Source of the DNA: Paragorgia papillata
Lineage: Eukaryota; Cnidaria; Anthozoa; Scleralcyonacea; Coralliidae
Length of the DNA stretch: 64,000 nt
NCBI GenBank assembly: GCA_035771165.1
Contig: JAWNZC010000413.1
Location: forward strand, 310,001-374,000
Reading direction: 5' to 3'
A program made the translations under genes and the position numbers. Below the pieces are notes generated by a model. The model made no database searches. It saw only the letters and a program-made list of their open reading frames with translations, and was not told the DNA's origin. Below, in pieces: positions 28,560 to 39,640 of the stretch (positions are counted from its first letter, which is position 1; each line of letters opens with the position of its first letter).

Positions 28560-30545
28560 TTTGTAAGTACCCGTACCGAAATGGCAGCGCTGCAGATGTA
28601 ATTTTTCTTGACTGCAAGTCAAAATGCATTTAAACTGCAGCGCGTCTTCATTACAAATTGATGAAATCACTGAAGCAAACCGCTGCACATTGAATGCGCA
28701 GTCAAACAAAGTTTTCAAATTCGGTGTGCAGTCAATATGCATCTAATCTGCAACACAAAGTTGCGATCTAGCGCTGCATCTTCGATACTGATCGACTTAC
28801 ATAATTTAAGTGGTGCGGCAAACGTGTGGATCACAACATGCAAAACGCCATCACTCACTGCGCGCTTGTCCTACTAGCAAAAGTAAACTATAGAGACTTT
28901 ATTAAATCAGTTAAGGAAAACGAAAGGTCTTTAAAAGGTCTATAATAATCTCGTTTAATTTTTGCATTTTACGCAATGAGTCAATACTAATAAACTATAT
29001 AGCTTTCGCTGTTCAAAAACTTGAAACTTGAAACTTACCGTAATTTGGAGTAAAGAATGAGCCGTTTTGTGCAAATGGTAAACTGATGAGAAATGCTTTT
29101 GAATTACTTTTTACAGTTGTCTGATTTAGCTCATGCACTTTTACAGTTTTATCGCCTAGATAGCCTCGAACCTTGGCAGGAAATACCAAAAATACTTTGC
29201 TGATGCCAAGAGATAACTAATTAATCTCTTTCAAACAATTATTACCATTGAATATTATTTAAGGACGTTCTGAGACTTGTAGCAGTAGCAGTTCTCGCAT
29301 CTGCAATCTAACTAACCCAATAATATCTATAAAGCCTAAGACTAAATAAAATATACTATTGACGTATTAAACTTTTCCAAATCCCGTCAGAGATGCTTGC
29401 TACAATAATGAGTAATTCAATATCGTTATCTGGTCAAGTGTCAACTGATAGCATTTTTGGCGCCTACACTTGAACATTTGAATATTGTGCGTAAAGATAA
29501 AGCCGTTGATCGTTTGTGCGTTAACTGCTTCTCTTGAGTCTTGGGGATTCAACTGAACCTGTTTGGTGAATGTCTTAAAGAAAGGAGGAGAAGGGCGCTG
29601 GTACTTGCATTTAAAGCTGCAGCTCCCACTCTGCTGATATTCTCTTAAACGTTTACAAAGCAGCACAATAAACAATATGACAATCGGCGCCATTCACAGG
29701 TAAAGTATGTAGTCGCGTTTTCGTGTTTAACGCTATAAACGTTTAATAAAGTGTCTTCAAATGCTCTGTCTGATTGTCTCAGTAAAACGTGAACACTGAT
29801 ATTAAATAATAGAATACGTTCTGATGGTTCTGTGACTTGGTTTTGTGACGCGCGTGTCTTTAATATAATTCATAATTGAGAATTTGGAAAAAATTAGTAT
29901 TATAAGGTCAAGACATATTAACGCAACAGTATAAAGTAACTATACTGGGCAAGTAAAGAAAACTCTACTTGCTGACAACGGCTGAGACTCGATCCCACAG
30001 CTGGCTTTCTAAATCCGATGCTCTGAACTACCGTTTAAGCGGCTAGTAAACCGAAGGCAATTGCGGGCATGCATTTCGAATCTCAGTCGAGGTCAATTAG
30101 TTTTTTCTATAGTTGCTTTATTCTTGCTTCTTTCATACCCAACAATTTGTTCATTATTTGTTCTGTTCTGTTGAGTAGATGCATAAAAGTTGACAGCTAC
30201 TGAAGCCGACTGACATACAACGGAGGTGCTAAAGGCTATAATATAATCAAACTTGTAAGTCAAAATACAGCGCAAATGCAGTACTGATTACTGAAGTCAA
30301 AATGCAGCGCTGAAGTAATGCGCTGCAGTTGCATTCAATATCGACAAAAAGTGCAGCGCATACTGTGCAGCAGATCTGAAGTCAAAATGCAGCGCATATG
30401 CAGCGCTTTATTTTTGTGTAGATCTATATCAATGCGCTACAGTTGCATTCAATATCGACAAAAAGTGCAGCGCATACTGTGCAGCGGATCTGCAGCGGAT
30501 CTGCAGTGGATTTGCAGTCAAGAAAAAGTCAAAATGCAGTTAGTC
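28560..30545. repeat. GCAGCGC-rich repeat clusters, inverted, in an intron
   Basis: Two clusters rich in TGCAGCGC and AGTCAAAATGCA lie at about 28560-28790 and 30290-30545. Segments such as TTTTTCTTGACTGCAA occur inverted between them, and the right cluster contains a tandem 115-base duplication (copies near 30317 and 30432). This may be a fold-back element of about 2 kb inside the intron. Confidence 0.4.
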
Positions 30546-31230
30546 AGCTAGCTCATAAAATAATTTGTTTTGAATAAAAATGAAAATTTGTATAACTAAT
30601 TATTTATTTTTATATCTACAGTTTAATGAAGCATTATTTCAACTGAGAACCAGAGAAATACACAGACGGCATTGCCAAATGGTGATAAATGACCCATCAT
30701 TAACATCGGTCTATGGAGTAAAGAGAGCATCAATCCTCAATCAGTCACGCTATTTCCATGTTGTGGATGGTTTAGATGCCGATATCATGCATGACCAACT
30801 GGAAGGTGTTTTGCCCCTTGAGGTTAAAATGCTGTTGAGAAAGCTAATTCAAGTGGATCATGTTATTACCCTAGAGGCCTTAAATGAAAGAATCATGAAG
30901 TTTGACTATGGTCCAGTTGACAGTACGAACAAGCCAAGTCCCCTGAAGCAGCAGATTTTTACTTGAGATACAGCATCAATAAGTCAGTCAGGTTAAGATT
31001 TTTCAAGTAAATTATACATGTACAGGTACTAATCGTAACGGGGGAGGGTGCAAGAGGAGATATATTAAGACCCTTGTTCTATAGGCCCATGAGGCTAAAC
31101 CTCTTGCACTAAACTGCATGAGATGGTTGCAAATATTGTGAAAAACTACATTGCATAGGTGTACTCTACCAAGCGGGAGGCAGGTAGGGCAATTGTCCCC
31201 CCCACAGACACATCCCCCCCCCCCCCACAG

Positions 31231-31326
31231 ACACACTTCGGTGTTGTTGCCATGTGAAGTTGCCATGGGTACCTATTAGCGATAATGCAACGCTCACTAC
31301 CCTTGTGGAAGTTTGAGCACTCTGGG
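31231..31326 (+). repeat. Partial retrozyme-family copy
   Basis: Nearly identical to 35158-35256 (CACTTCGGTGTTGTTGCCAT to AGCACTCTGGGCCCAT) but without a hammerhead. It follows a run of about ten C at 31215. Confidence 0.6.
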
Positions 31327-32009
31327 CCCATTTAAATTTAAAATTTCGGGCACTTTCTGAAATAAAGTTCAGGTAATATTGGCTGTTAAGTGTTGAATGG
31401 CTGTTTAATGGCTGTTTGCCCCCCAGACATAACTGGTCAGGTACACCTATGCTACATTACCAAATTACAATTATATGTTTTGTCAATTGTTTACTCTTTT
31501 GATGTAACAAATAATTTCTTGAATATAATACAATGGAAACTCTGTATATGTATTATATAATTTATTGTGTATCATATAATTTCTTAAGTACAACACAGTG
31601 GCAATTATGTTGTTATTATTGTATTTATAATCAAAGTACTCGGTTCATGTGGTTATCCAAATTTAATAAATAATTAATTCTTCTCCTTGTATTTTATAGC
31701 TGCACAAATGTGGTGCTTAGCCCGAATGTTACCATTAATTATTGGTGATCTGATACCATGCAATGATGACCACTGGGATAATTATTTGCATCTTTTGCGA
31801 ATTGAAGAAATCCTTTTTGCTTCAACAACCAGTGTGGATTGGCTGCCTACCTTGCCATTTTGGTTCAGGAGTACTTGGAGCAATTTAAAAAGAATTATAC
31901 CAGAAGGCTCATTCCAAAACAACATTTTATGGTCCATTACCCAAGACTAATTACTAGGTATTGGATAGCTTGAAATATCAATTATGGTGTACAATTTCAT
32001 ATACCAAAG

Positions 32010-33027
32010 TAGCCTGCGTAGCAGGCGTTACTAGATTGGGGGACTGGGGAGAGGGATGAGAAGTAATGCCTGCAGTGGAGCTCTTTTGTTTTGTAAAACC
32101 CGTTCGCTGACGAACGGGATTTTAATTATTGATTACGCCGAATGCGATTCGCTTAGCGCTCATAATCTGTCAATCAAGAAGGTTTAGTAAGTAAAATTAA
32201 TAATTTCAATTCTAATTTTCAAACAAAGCTGAAACGATTTATATCAAAGGAAATATCTAAACAGCACTTGCAGGCTTTTGCGATTTGATCAAATGAAAAT
32301 GCTGAGTGTCAGCCTCCTCGACTCCCATACCATTCAACCGTAAGTTTTATATTTAAAACCTCCATGCAAGAGTTTGGAATATATCTTAATAATAGGAAGT
32401 TCCTGAATTTGATTTGAAAGCGAACACCGTGAGACCCTTTGCTTTCATGTCTCTGTCAGTCATAAAATTTCTGAAAATATTTGCGAGCGAACACCGTGGG
32501 ACGCCGCACACATTTCCGTTCAATAATGGTATACCTTTCACTCAACTGTTTTATTTTGGTAAACACTCGCTGTCATTACTGTTCTCTTCATGAATATTCG
32601 TTGCCATTGATAGAAACAGGGTTACTCTACCATTCACACCTAATTTCATACATTTCCAGTCCACAGTTTTAGAAATATTTGTCAGCAGACACCCGGTCGG
32701 ACACATTCCGTTATAATTAATATTAATTTATCCCTTCCACAGATTTGCGACCAACTCTCAATCTTTTAACTCCCTTGTACTATAATTGTTTTTTATACAA
32801 AGAGAATTATTGCAATAATAATTTACGCGAAATGTTACTGAATTAAATGCCATGGATTTTGAAATATTACAATTAATACAAACAGTTAATTTAGGCTTCA
32901 GACATTGGCCGCTCGAGATCATATTTCATTTGGGGGTGTTTGACAAAACCAAAGAGCTCCACTGCAGGCGTTACTTCTCAGCCCTCTCCCCAGTCCCCCA
33001 ATCTAGTAACGCCTGCTACGCAGGCTA
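32010..33027. mobile_element. Mutator-like non-autonomous element
   Basis: Terminal inverted repeats of about 85 bases with three or so mismatches start TAGCCTGCGTAGCAGGCG. A perfect 9-bp duplication ATACCAAAG flanks them at 32001-32009 and 33028-33036. Long repeats with 9-bp target duplication are typical of MULEs. The 1018-bp body has no transposase frame. Confidence 0.8.
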
Positions 33028-34243
33028 ATACCAAAGCAAAGAAGCTAAATGAAATTTTTTAGCTTTAAATTAACCAGGGGCCCTGCCAGAAATTTTCTTA
33101 TTGATAATGGAATGGGATACTTAACCTTATTTTTGCTTTTGCTATGTTAATTTGTATTTTAATACTTTTAAATACCATCCTCAACCACCAACGCTAAAGT
33201 TGGTTTTTTTTCTTCTTAGGGTTAAACAAGGTCTGGCTATTACCACTGATCAATATGATAAATTCTTTATTTTTCAGAAGAGGGCCATTAGTTAAACATT
33301 GGGCGATGCGGTTTGAGGCCAAACATAATTACTTCAAGCGAATGGTTGAGACAATCAATAATTTAAAAAATATTGATTACCCTATGGCACGACGACACCA
33401 GGCACTTCAGGCATACCAGTCAGGAAAAGGTTTTTGCAAGATATCAATAGACCAAGGACCAGGTAAAGTAATACATAAATACATGACCATGCACACAAGC
33501 ATACACACAGGAATGTGCTGCAATCTTACAAATTCGGAAATTGTGAGATTAAATAAAAACACTAAAGATATAACTGGTATATTTTTTAGATCTTTCTAGA
33601 GGAAATACCACAGTTGGTGATTTTAATATTGTAAATGAGCTACATGAGTTGGATGAGGACATTACTGCAGCTACAATTGGGCTTTTTATTGGTTTTAATA
33701 GTAACAGCTTATTTATTTATTGTTGTAGTTCTTGTTATTGAATTGCTACTGTTTTTATTATTGTTAACAAGACAGATTGGAAGAAAGTTTCATTCTTGTT
33801 AGTATAGTTAAGTTTAATTGCTGCATACATTACATGGGACACTTATTAATTCCAAATTTGCATTGGCACAATAAGATATATTAATTAGTACATTTTGTTC
33901 ATTTTTGGTCCACTATAGTCCTTCCTGGGTTAAAGTGTTAGGAACAAGATATAGTCAAGGTTGTGTGATTATTACTGGGTTACACTATGGACAACCAGTA
34001 TTTGGTCAAGTGGAGAAAATCCTTTTTTCTAATGGAAAGGTCATTTTTCAGTACAACACCTTGGAAATCCAAGGATATCTCCAGCATTTGAATGCCTTTC
34101 AAGTAAACTTGGTTGATGGTACACATTATATCAAACAAGAAAATTTACAAGATTTCCACCCACTTGGAACCCATTATGGATTTGGAAATAATGAAAATAA
34201 ACTTTATGTAATATTGTGTTACCAAATAGATTACATGAGGTAA

Positions 34244-34608
34244 TCGTTAATGAGTTCTTATTGTGGCTCGATCGGTGCCCACAAATACCATCTCTTGCTT
34301 TATCTGGACCATGTACAATAAGTGTATCATTGGATTTATATATTTATAGATAATGATTTCAAGTGAAGTATACTATTTATGTATTTGAAAAATGTTTAAT
34401 CGAAATAATTAAATATATGGAATCCCAGTGGAATGGACAATTTTTATTTCTGGTGGGTGAAATATATATACTGCCACTTAAAATGTGGTTGGATGTCCTA
34501 AAATAGAAAAATTAAGCATGCATTTTGGAATTGAACCCATCGCCTGGGTGATATACTGCAGCCAACTTTTAATAATTTTAGGCTATTGTCAATATATATA
34601 TATATAGT
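34244..34608. other. Non-coding stretch before the retrozyme copies
   Basis: No gene seen. The last 50 bases (34557-34600) are repeated inverted at 35436-35476, as part of a large palindromic arrangement around the retrozyme copies. Confidence 0.4.
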
Positions 34609-34613
34609 TCAAT

Positions 34614-34831
34614 CTACAGACACGGTGTTTCGCTGTACAACAGCTCATCAGTGTAGCTTGGAACAATCTGAATGAATTTCATCAATTACTTATACACATG
34701 CGATCGTCGGTGACAACCGCATGTGGGACAGCATCGGTGAAGTACATTCAGATAGTGTGAAGTGCGCATGGGCCCAGAGTGCTCAAACTTCCACAAGGGT
34801 AGTGAGCGTTGCATTATCGCTAATAGGTACC
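34614..34831 (-). mobile_element. Truncated retrozyme copy with hammerhead, minus strand
   Basis: The minus strand carries the full hammerhead: core CTGATGA at 34651-34645, stem I CTACA/TGTAG, stem II GCTG/CAGC with loop TTGTA, GAAA, and stem III ACA/TGT. Predicted cleavage is between 34619 and 34618. The body matches the plus-strand unit at 35135-35405 but stops at about 34831. Confidence 0.7.
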
Positions 34832-35101
34832 CACACAACTATATATATTATGTACTATTTAAAACACGTTCTGCGAGTGTTTTGAATGGCTTAAAAAACG
34901 ATCACCATTTGGTAAGTTCGTTGGCGTAGTAATTTTGAAAAATAACGTTGCCTAAGGCGAGAAAATCAAAGCTAAAGTTTATGTAAATCAGGAGAAAATT
35001 TTATCAGATATAAAACCACGATACGGTTATGATTTTTCTTTGTGTTTTCCTCATGAATTATTAATGAGTTTTTTAAATATATATATATGTTCCAAGCTAC
35101 A

Positions 35102-35134
35102 CTGATGAGCTGTTGTACAGCGAAACACCGTGTC
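35102..35134 (+). ncRNA. Hammerhead ribozyme 1 of the retrozyme, stem I damaged
   Basis: Core CTGATGA (35102-35108), stem II GCTG/CAGC, GAAA (35122-35125) and a 3-bp stem III are intact. The predicted cleavage is after GTC at 35134. The 3' strand of stem I lacks two bases compared with hammerhead 2, so helix I is weak. Confidence 0.65.
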
Positions 35135-35405
35135 TAGATTGAACTATGTATGCTCCTTCACTTCGGTGTTGTTGCCATGTGAAGTTGCCATGGGTACCTA
35201 TTAGCGATAATGCAACGCTCACTACCCTTGTGGAAGTTTGAGCACTCTGGGCCCATGCGCACTTCACGCTATCTGAATGTACTTCACCGATGCTGTCCCA
35301 CATGCGGTTGTCACCGACAATCGCATGTGTATAAGTAATTGATGAAATTCATTCAGATTGTTCCAAGCTACACTGATGAGCTGTTGTACAGCGAAACACC
35401 GTGTC
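35135..35405 (+). mobile_element. Small retrozyme unit, 271 bases between two hammerheads
   Basis: Two directly repeated hammerheads delimit a unit of exactly 271 nt between predicted cleavage sites. Transcription followed by double self-cleavage would release a linear RNA that could be circularised, as in small metazoan retrozymes. It has no coding potential. A (TA)n tract adjoins its right end. Confidence 0.7.
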
Positions 35406-35410
35406 TGTAG
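35368..35410 (+). ncRNA. Hammerhead ribozyme 2 of the retrozyme, intact
   Basis: Stem I CTACA (35368-35372) pairs with TGTAG (35406-35410). Core CTGATGA is at 35373-35379; stem II is GCTG/CAGC; then GAAA; stem III is ACA/TGT with loop CCG; cleavage is predicted after GTC at 35405. Every conserved nucleotide of a type I hammerhead is present. Confidence 0.8.
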
Positions 35411-35777
<367 letters not shown>

Positions 35778-36265
35778 TTATAGTAATACTTATAGTAATA
35801 TAGCCCTAAAATGTAATGCTGCTACTGCGTTTCTCCAATATTTCTTCATACTGAATCCGATACAGTTCAGCAGCTCATAACAATTTATCATTTTGAGTAA
35901 TATAATAGGTACTTGAGTAAAAACTACTCGTACACTGTTTACTCACGCCTGAACACTTAGTGAGTTTATTGGATCATAACACAGATTTTGAGTAAAATAT
36001 TGAATTTACTCAAAAAAGAGTTCGTCAACTTACTCAAGCATTGAGTACAACGATTTACCTCTCCTATACTCAAAGCTGAGTAAGAATTACTAAGTTAGTT
36101 GTGTTAAAATTACTCATGTATATTTAACTCAAAATAAGAGTACGTTTTTACTCGTAAATACGAGTAACATTTACTTTACTCATGCCTAGTGTAAATAGTA
36201 CGCACGATTTTGCGTAAAAAACTAGTTTTACTCAAAAATTGAGCGAATTCTACTCAAAGTAAAAA

Positions 36266-36840
36266 ATGCATTTTTACAAAAACTGCCGTTCGCGATATGT
36301 TAGCAAGACCAATTTGAGTTTCATTGACTTTGGTGTTGACAAGCAAGAAGATATGTATACACAAGCGTTCGCGAAAATGGCAGAAGGAATTGAAGAGGAC
36401 TTACACTCTGGAAGAGCATTTGATATGAAAACTCTTCTCGATTCCTACCAGAACCTTCTGGAAGATTATGGCTGTGAAACAGCACGTAGTTACACAGCAC
36501 AATTACAATGCTAAATCGATTTGGTCATTGCTGTTCGTATGAGACACGGAAGTTGTGGACACCAGTCTAGCACAAGAAATAATAGCTAGATCAGAAAATC
36601 TTGGCGTTGTTACCCCATCCAAAACATCAGTCCTGGTGTGTTTGTACACGCTGCTGGAGATAACAATGACATAAATGAAGAAACATTGGACGGAAAGAAA
36701 ACAACGCATGCAACTACTATGGTTCTTTATCAGAGACAGCAATTTGGCCCTAAAACAAAACCTGTCACACTATCTGATCAGAAAACAAAACAGCGATCGC
36801 TCTGTAGACAAGCCACAGAGCAAACTCTCCTTGAATTTAG
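36266..36840 (+). pseudogene. Decayed repeat-gene fragment, N-terminal part
   Basis: 36266-36514 encodes AFAKMAEGIEEDLHSGRAF and LLEDYG. 36640-36830 encodes AAGDNNDINEETLDGKKTTH. Both resemble segments, in order, of an abundant uncharacterised cnidarian repeat protein. The frame is broken between them, near 36520. A later segment of the same type lies at 61944-62438, beyond element 2. Confidence 0.45.
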
Positions 36841-36937
36841 TTGTTATGGCAACCCTTACCAAACATGGGGATATGGGACATATATGGCCCAAGTATGGAA
36901 AAAATATGGGTTGAACTATGGCCTATTCATGGGGTAG

Positions 36938-37290
36938 ATATGGTTTTGCTATGGGCTTCTACTCTCCATATCAGAACCATATATATGGAAAATGTTGGAA
37001 ATTGGCAAAAATCGATAGGATTCCCACATTCCTTATGGGAATTATATGGAGTTTCATAGTATTGCCATATATTCAGTACTTTTTCTGCAAACTATGGGAA
37101 AACTATGGAAGAGGGTATGGTTTTGCTATGGGCTTCTGCTCCCCATATCAGAGCCATATATATGGAAAATGTTGGAAATTGGCAAAAATCGATAGGATTC
37201 CCACATTCTTTATGGGAATTATATGGAGTTTCATAGTATTGCCATATATTCAGTACTTTTTCTGCAAACTATGGGAAAACTATGGAAATT
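36938..37290. repeat. Tandem duplication, period 177 bases, TATGG-rich
   Basis: Two nearly identical copies starting at TATGGTTTTGCTATGGGCTT (about 36938 and 37115). Each contains CCATATATATGG and TTATGGGAATTATATGGAG. It keeps long frames open, but only because of the repeat. Confidence 0.75.
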
Positions 37291-38577
37291 CTGTACGAGT
37301 TAGTATAACATTGTTTACCTTACATTAAACAATTGGGATTGGCTTAATTTGTTGATTTCTTGTGAATGTATGAGAGCCACACATGTCATAGAAAGGTATT
37401 TGATAGATTCAATTTAATAAAACCATAATGATTGATTGCAACAATTCAACCGCAAGGGGTCAAATGACACATGATCCAACAAATGGTTTTTCTATGGGTA
37501 ACAAATCTAACCATTGTTGTTAATTCCACTACAAAACTATCGCTTAATGTGAACGCTATAATACAAAGCTATTTTCATTATAATATAGCAAACACATTAA
37601 AATGTTATGATTTCTTAAACTACTGTACATATAATTTATAATTAAGTATAAATTATTAATTTATAATTATGTACTTAATGAAAAGGTCCCTTTCAACTCT
37701 AAATAATAAATAGCTTAATATAAATTTTGTCATACAGTAATTTTGTCATGCATATTATTATGGCTAAAATTGAAATGCAACTCAAACAACGATTAAAAGT
37801 TGTCACTTATCCAGTCAATGCTTAAGATAATACAATTTCAAATAAATACAGTTATCTACAAGTATAATAATTTATTAATTTAATATGTTTGTTCATTCAT
37901 TCATTCATTCATTCATTCATTCATTCATTCATTCATTCATTCATTCATTCATTCATTCATTCAAAGACTGTCTACTCAGCTTTCACTTCTTTCCTTCTTT
38001 TGTTTTCTTGAATGTTTCCTTTCTGTCTTTAGTTTTTGAAAAAAATTGCAGGTAGCTCTTGTCACAAATTGAAAACTTTGACTAACATATCCTGGAAATA
38101 AAAGGAGAAAATCAATGAATACATGTACTGTATATGATATGTGCAATTTACTGTACACATGAATGTGAAATTAAAGACATGACCTGCTAACAACTTAACC
38201 CATTGCCACCTTTTTCCTAAATCAAACTACATGTATTGCTAAATTTTGCTATAAGCAGTAACATGGCTACTGTAAAGTGAAAGGAAGGAATGTATAAATT
38301 ATTTGTTGAACCATTCCTACATTTCTGTGTTAACTACAATAAAACATTAAGGGGCTGTCCAAGTAGAAATGGATAAAGATACATGTACTGTAGGTCTTAA
38401 CTTAATATTGCTTATGACAGCCTCTCATAACATAAAAAATTATCTAGCATTTGATTATAGCTGATAATATAAACACAATAGGCTAATTGTTCTAAAACCA
38501 TTATGTACATCTTGCATCTAATTTTACAAACTGTATGGTGATACAAAATTACCTAATGCAGTAATCGATTCAAGTAA
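37291..38577. other. Non-coding host DNA with an (ATTC)n run
   Basis: An (ATTC)n microsatellite spans 37892-37963. No gene is supported elsewhere in this stretch. Confidence 0.5.
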
Positions 38578-38905
38578 GGGGGTGTTTATATACATGAGGC
38601 CAGCTTGAACTCGGACCGGCCTGAATTTTGCATTTCAGTTTTTGTTTACATGAGGCCGGCCTTGAAACTATTATAGGCTTGGTTTCGCTGTTGCTTCAAG
38701 ATTTGTGTCAATTGCCTTATCTCGTTACCACCAGAGAATCATTATTTTATGTGGATATGATGACACCATAGTGGGCAACCTGAGATTAGGCCAGCGTGAA
38801 CTGAATCTCAGACCAGACTCATGAAAATGATCTACAGTAAAAACACTACAACAAACCTAAAGTCAGTCTGGCCTGAGTTTGGGCCAGCCTCGTGTAAACA
38901 TTCCC
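38578..38905. mobile_element. Fold-back/MITE-like element
   Basis: The ends are imperfect inverted repeats: GTGTTTATATACATGAGGCCAG on the left, which I split as GTGTTTATATACATGAGG plus CCAGC, against GGCCAGCCTCGTGTAAACATTCCC on the right, shortened here to CCAGCCTCGTGTAAACA. No coding capacity. It resembles the element at 62825-63176 in design. Confidence 0.4.
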
Positions 38906-39109
38906 TAATACTGCAGTACTGGTATAAAACAGAAATCTAAAAATATTCACATGTACGAACCAACTAATTTGACACTACTTTAAATGAGGAGAGGAGAAAA
39001 CATGGACCTCTGGTAAACCGTGTTGAGGTAACCGGGTCGAGGAGTTCCATGTTTTGTCCTTTCTCTAGAATGGGTTTGTAAAAAAGATATGGCTAATTCT
39101 TACAGTTAC

Positions 39110-39115
39110 AACATA
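39110..39115. repeat. Target-site duplication of element 2, left copy
   Basis: AACATA directly precedes the terminal repeat and recurs at 59053-59058 directly after the other end. Confidence 0.9.
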
Positions 39116-39193
39116 AGTAGTGTTAAAAGGCCGATTCTGGGACATATACCTAAACATTTTCAAACCCCCATTTTTTAAAATATTTTAACCCCC
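39116..39193 (+). repeat. Left terminal inverted repeat of element 2
   Basis: Starts AGTAGTGTTAAAAGG, then GGCCGATTCTGGGACAT, and matches the reverse complement of 58975-59052 with one mismatch. Internal to it, 39194-39330 holds CAAGATGGCTGCCAAAATTT-type motifs that recur several times at the right end. Confidence 0.95.
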
Positions 39194-39351
39194 GGTTTTT
39201 CAAGATGGCTACCCAAAATTTCCAGGAGGGGGTTTTCGAATTTTTTAAAATTTTTCCAAGATGGCTGCCAAAATTTTTGGGGTTGGGGGTTTTGAAATTT
39301 TTTGAAAATTGTTTTGGTTAAGTTTCAAAATTTGGAAAAAATAAAAAAAGA

Positions 39352-39582
39352 ATGCCTAATTATAATATTTATAGTCAGCCTGAGTATGTTAAAACTTGTT
39401 ATGTTTGTGGAGAGTGTAAATTTAAAGTTAAAACAAAAACAGCACTAAGGTTGCATATAAAGGTTGTACATAAAGGAAAAATGAAAATTATAAGGGAATG
39501 TGCTGTTTGTTCAAAGGTTTTTAAAACAGAAAGGGGACTAAGTAACCATTTAGATTCCCATTTAAAAAAAAATAAGCACTAA
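39352..39582 (+). CDS. C2H2 zinc-finger protein, left end
   Basis: 76 residues with two C2H2 fingers: CYVCGECKFKVKTKTALRLH then H, and CAVCSKVFKTERGLSNHLDS then H. It reads inward from the left terminal repeat. A paralogue (58143-58391) reads inward from the right end; both share FKVKTKTALRLH-x-KV. The start follows AAAAAAAGAATG, a motif also used by the paralogue. Likely an early DNA-binding regulator or end-binding protein of the element; inference. Confidence 0.7.
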   Translation: MPNYNIYSQPEYVKTCYVCGECKFKVKTKTALRLHIKVVHKGKMKIIRECAVCSKVFKTERGLSNHLDSHLKKNKH

Positions 39583-39603
39583 GATTCGAAAACCTTTTCA
39601 AAA

Positions 39604-39628
39604 ATTTGTATTCTTTTTGAATACAAAT
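39604..39628. terminator. Bidirectional hairpin, zinc-finger gene and PolB
   Basis: ATTTGTATTC and GAATACAAAT form a 10-bp perfect stem with a T5 loop in the 58-base gap between two convergent stops. Confidence 0.6.
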
Positions 39629-39640
39629 CTTTAATATTTA

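Larger units (their letters stand above)
28228..34243 (+). pseudogene. Multi-exon transposon-derived gene, broken
   Basis: Exons that I can define: 28228-28401 (ERVFRGTIGPF, DNLGSHAIGGYIESFSGIRI), 30622 to about 30960 (YGVKRASILN, DIMHDQLEGVLPLEVKMLL), 31700 to about 31972 (MLPLIIGDLIP), 33255 to about 33459 (GPLVKHWAMRFEAKHNYFKR) and about 33914-34243. The blocks match, from memory, a large family of uncharacterised repetitive cnidarian and fish proteins with transposase-like core. In the third exon the frame shifts between RIIPEG and the HYPRLIT block, and the second lacks a clear donor, so this copy is probably inactive. A Mutator-like element sits in its fourth intron. Confidence 0.5.

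Noticed and set aside
30318..30551. Small frame with repeated RCSCIQYRQKVQRILC-like words
   Set aside because: It is a translation of the internal 115-base tandem duplication in the GCAGCGC-rich repeat.
36638..37328. Overlapping frames across the 177-base tandem duplication
   Set aside because: They stay open because of the TATGG-rich repeat; only the first part (to about 36830) resembles a protein family.
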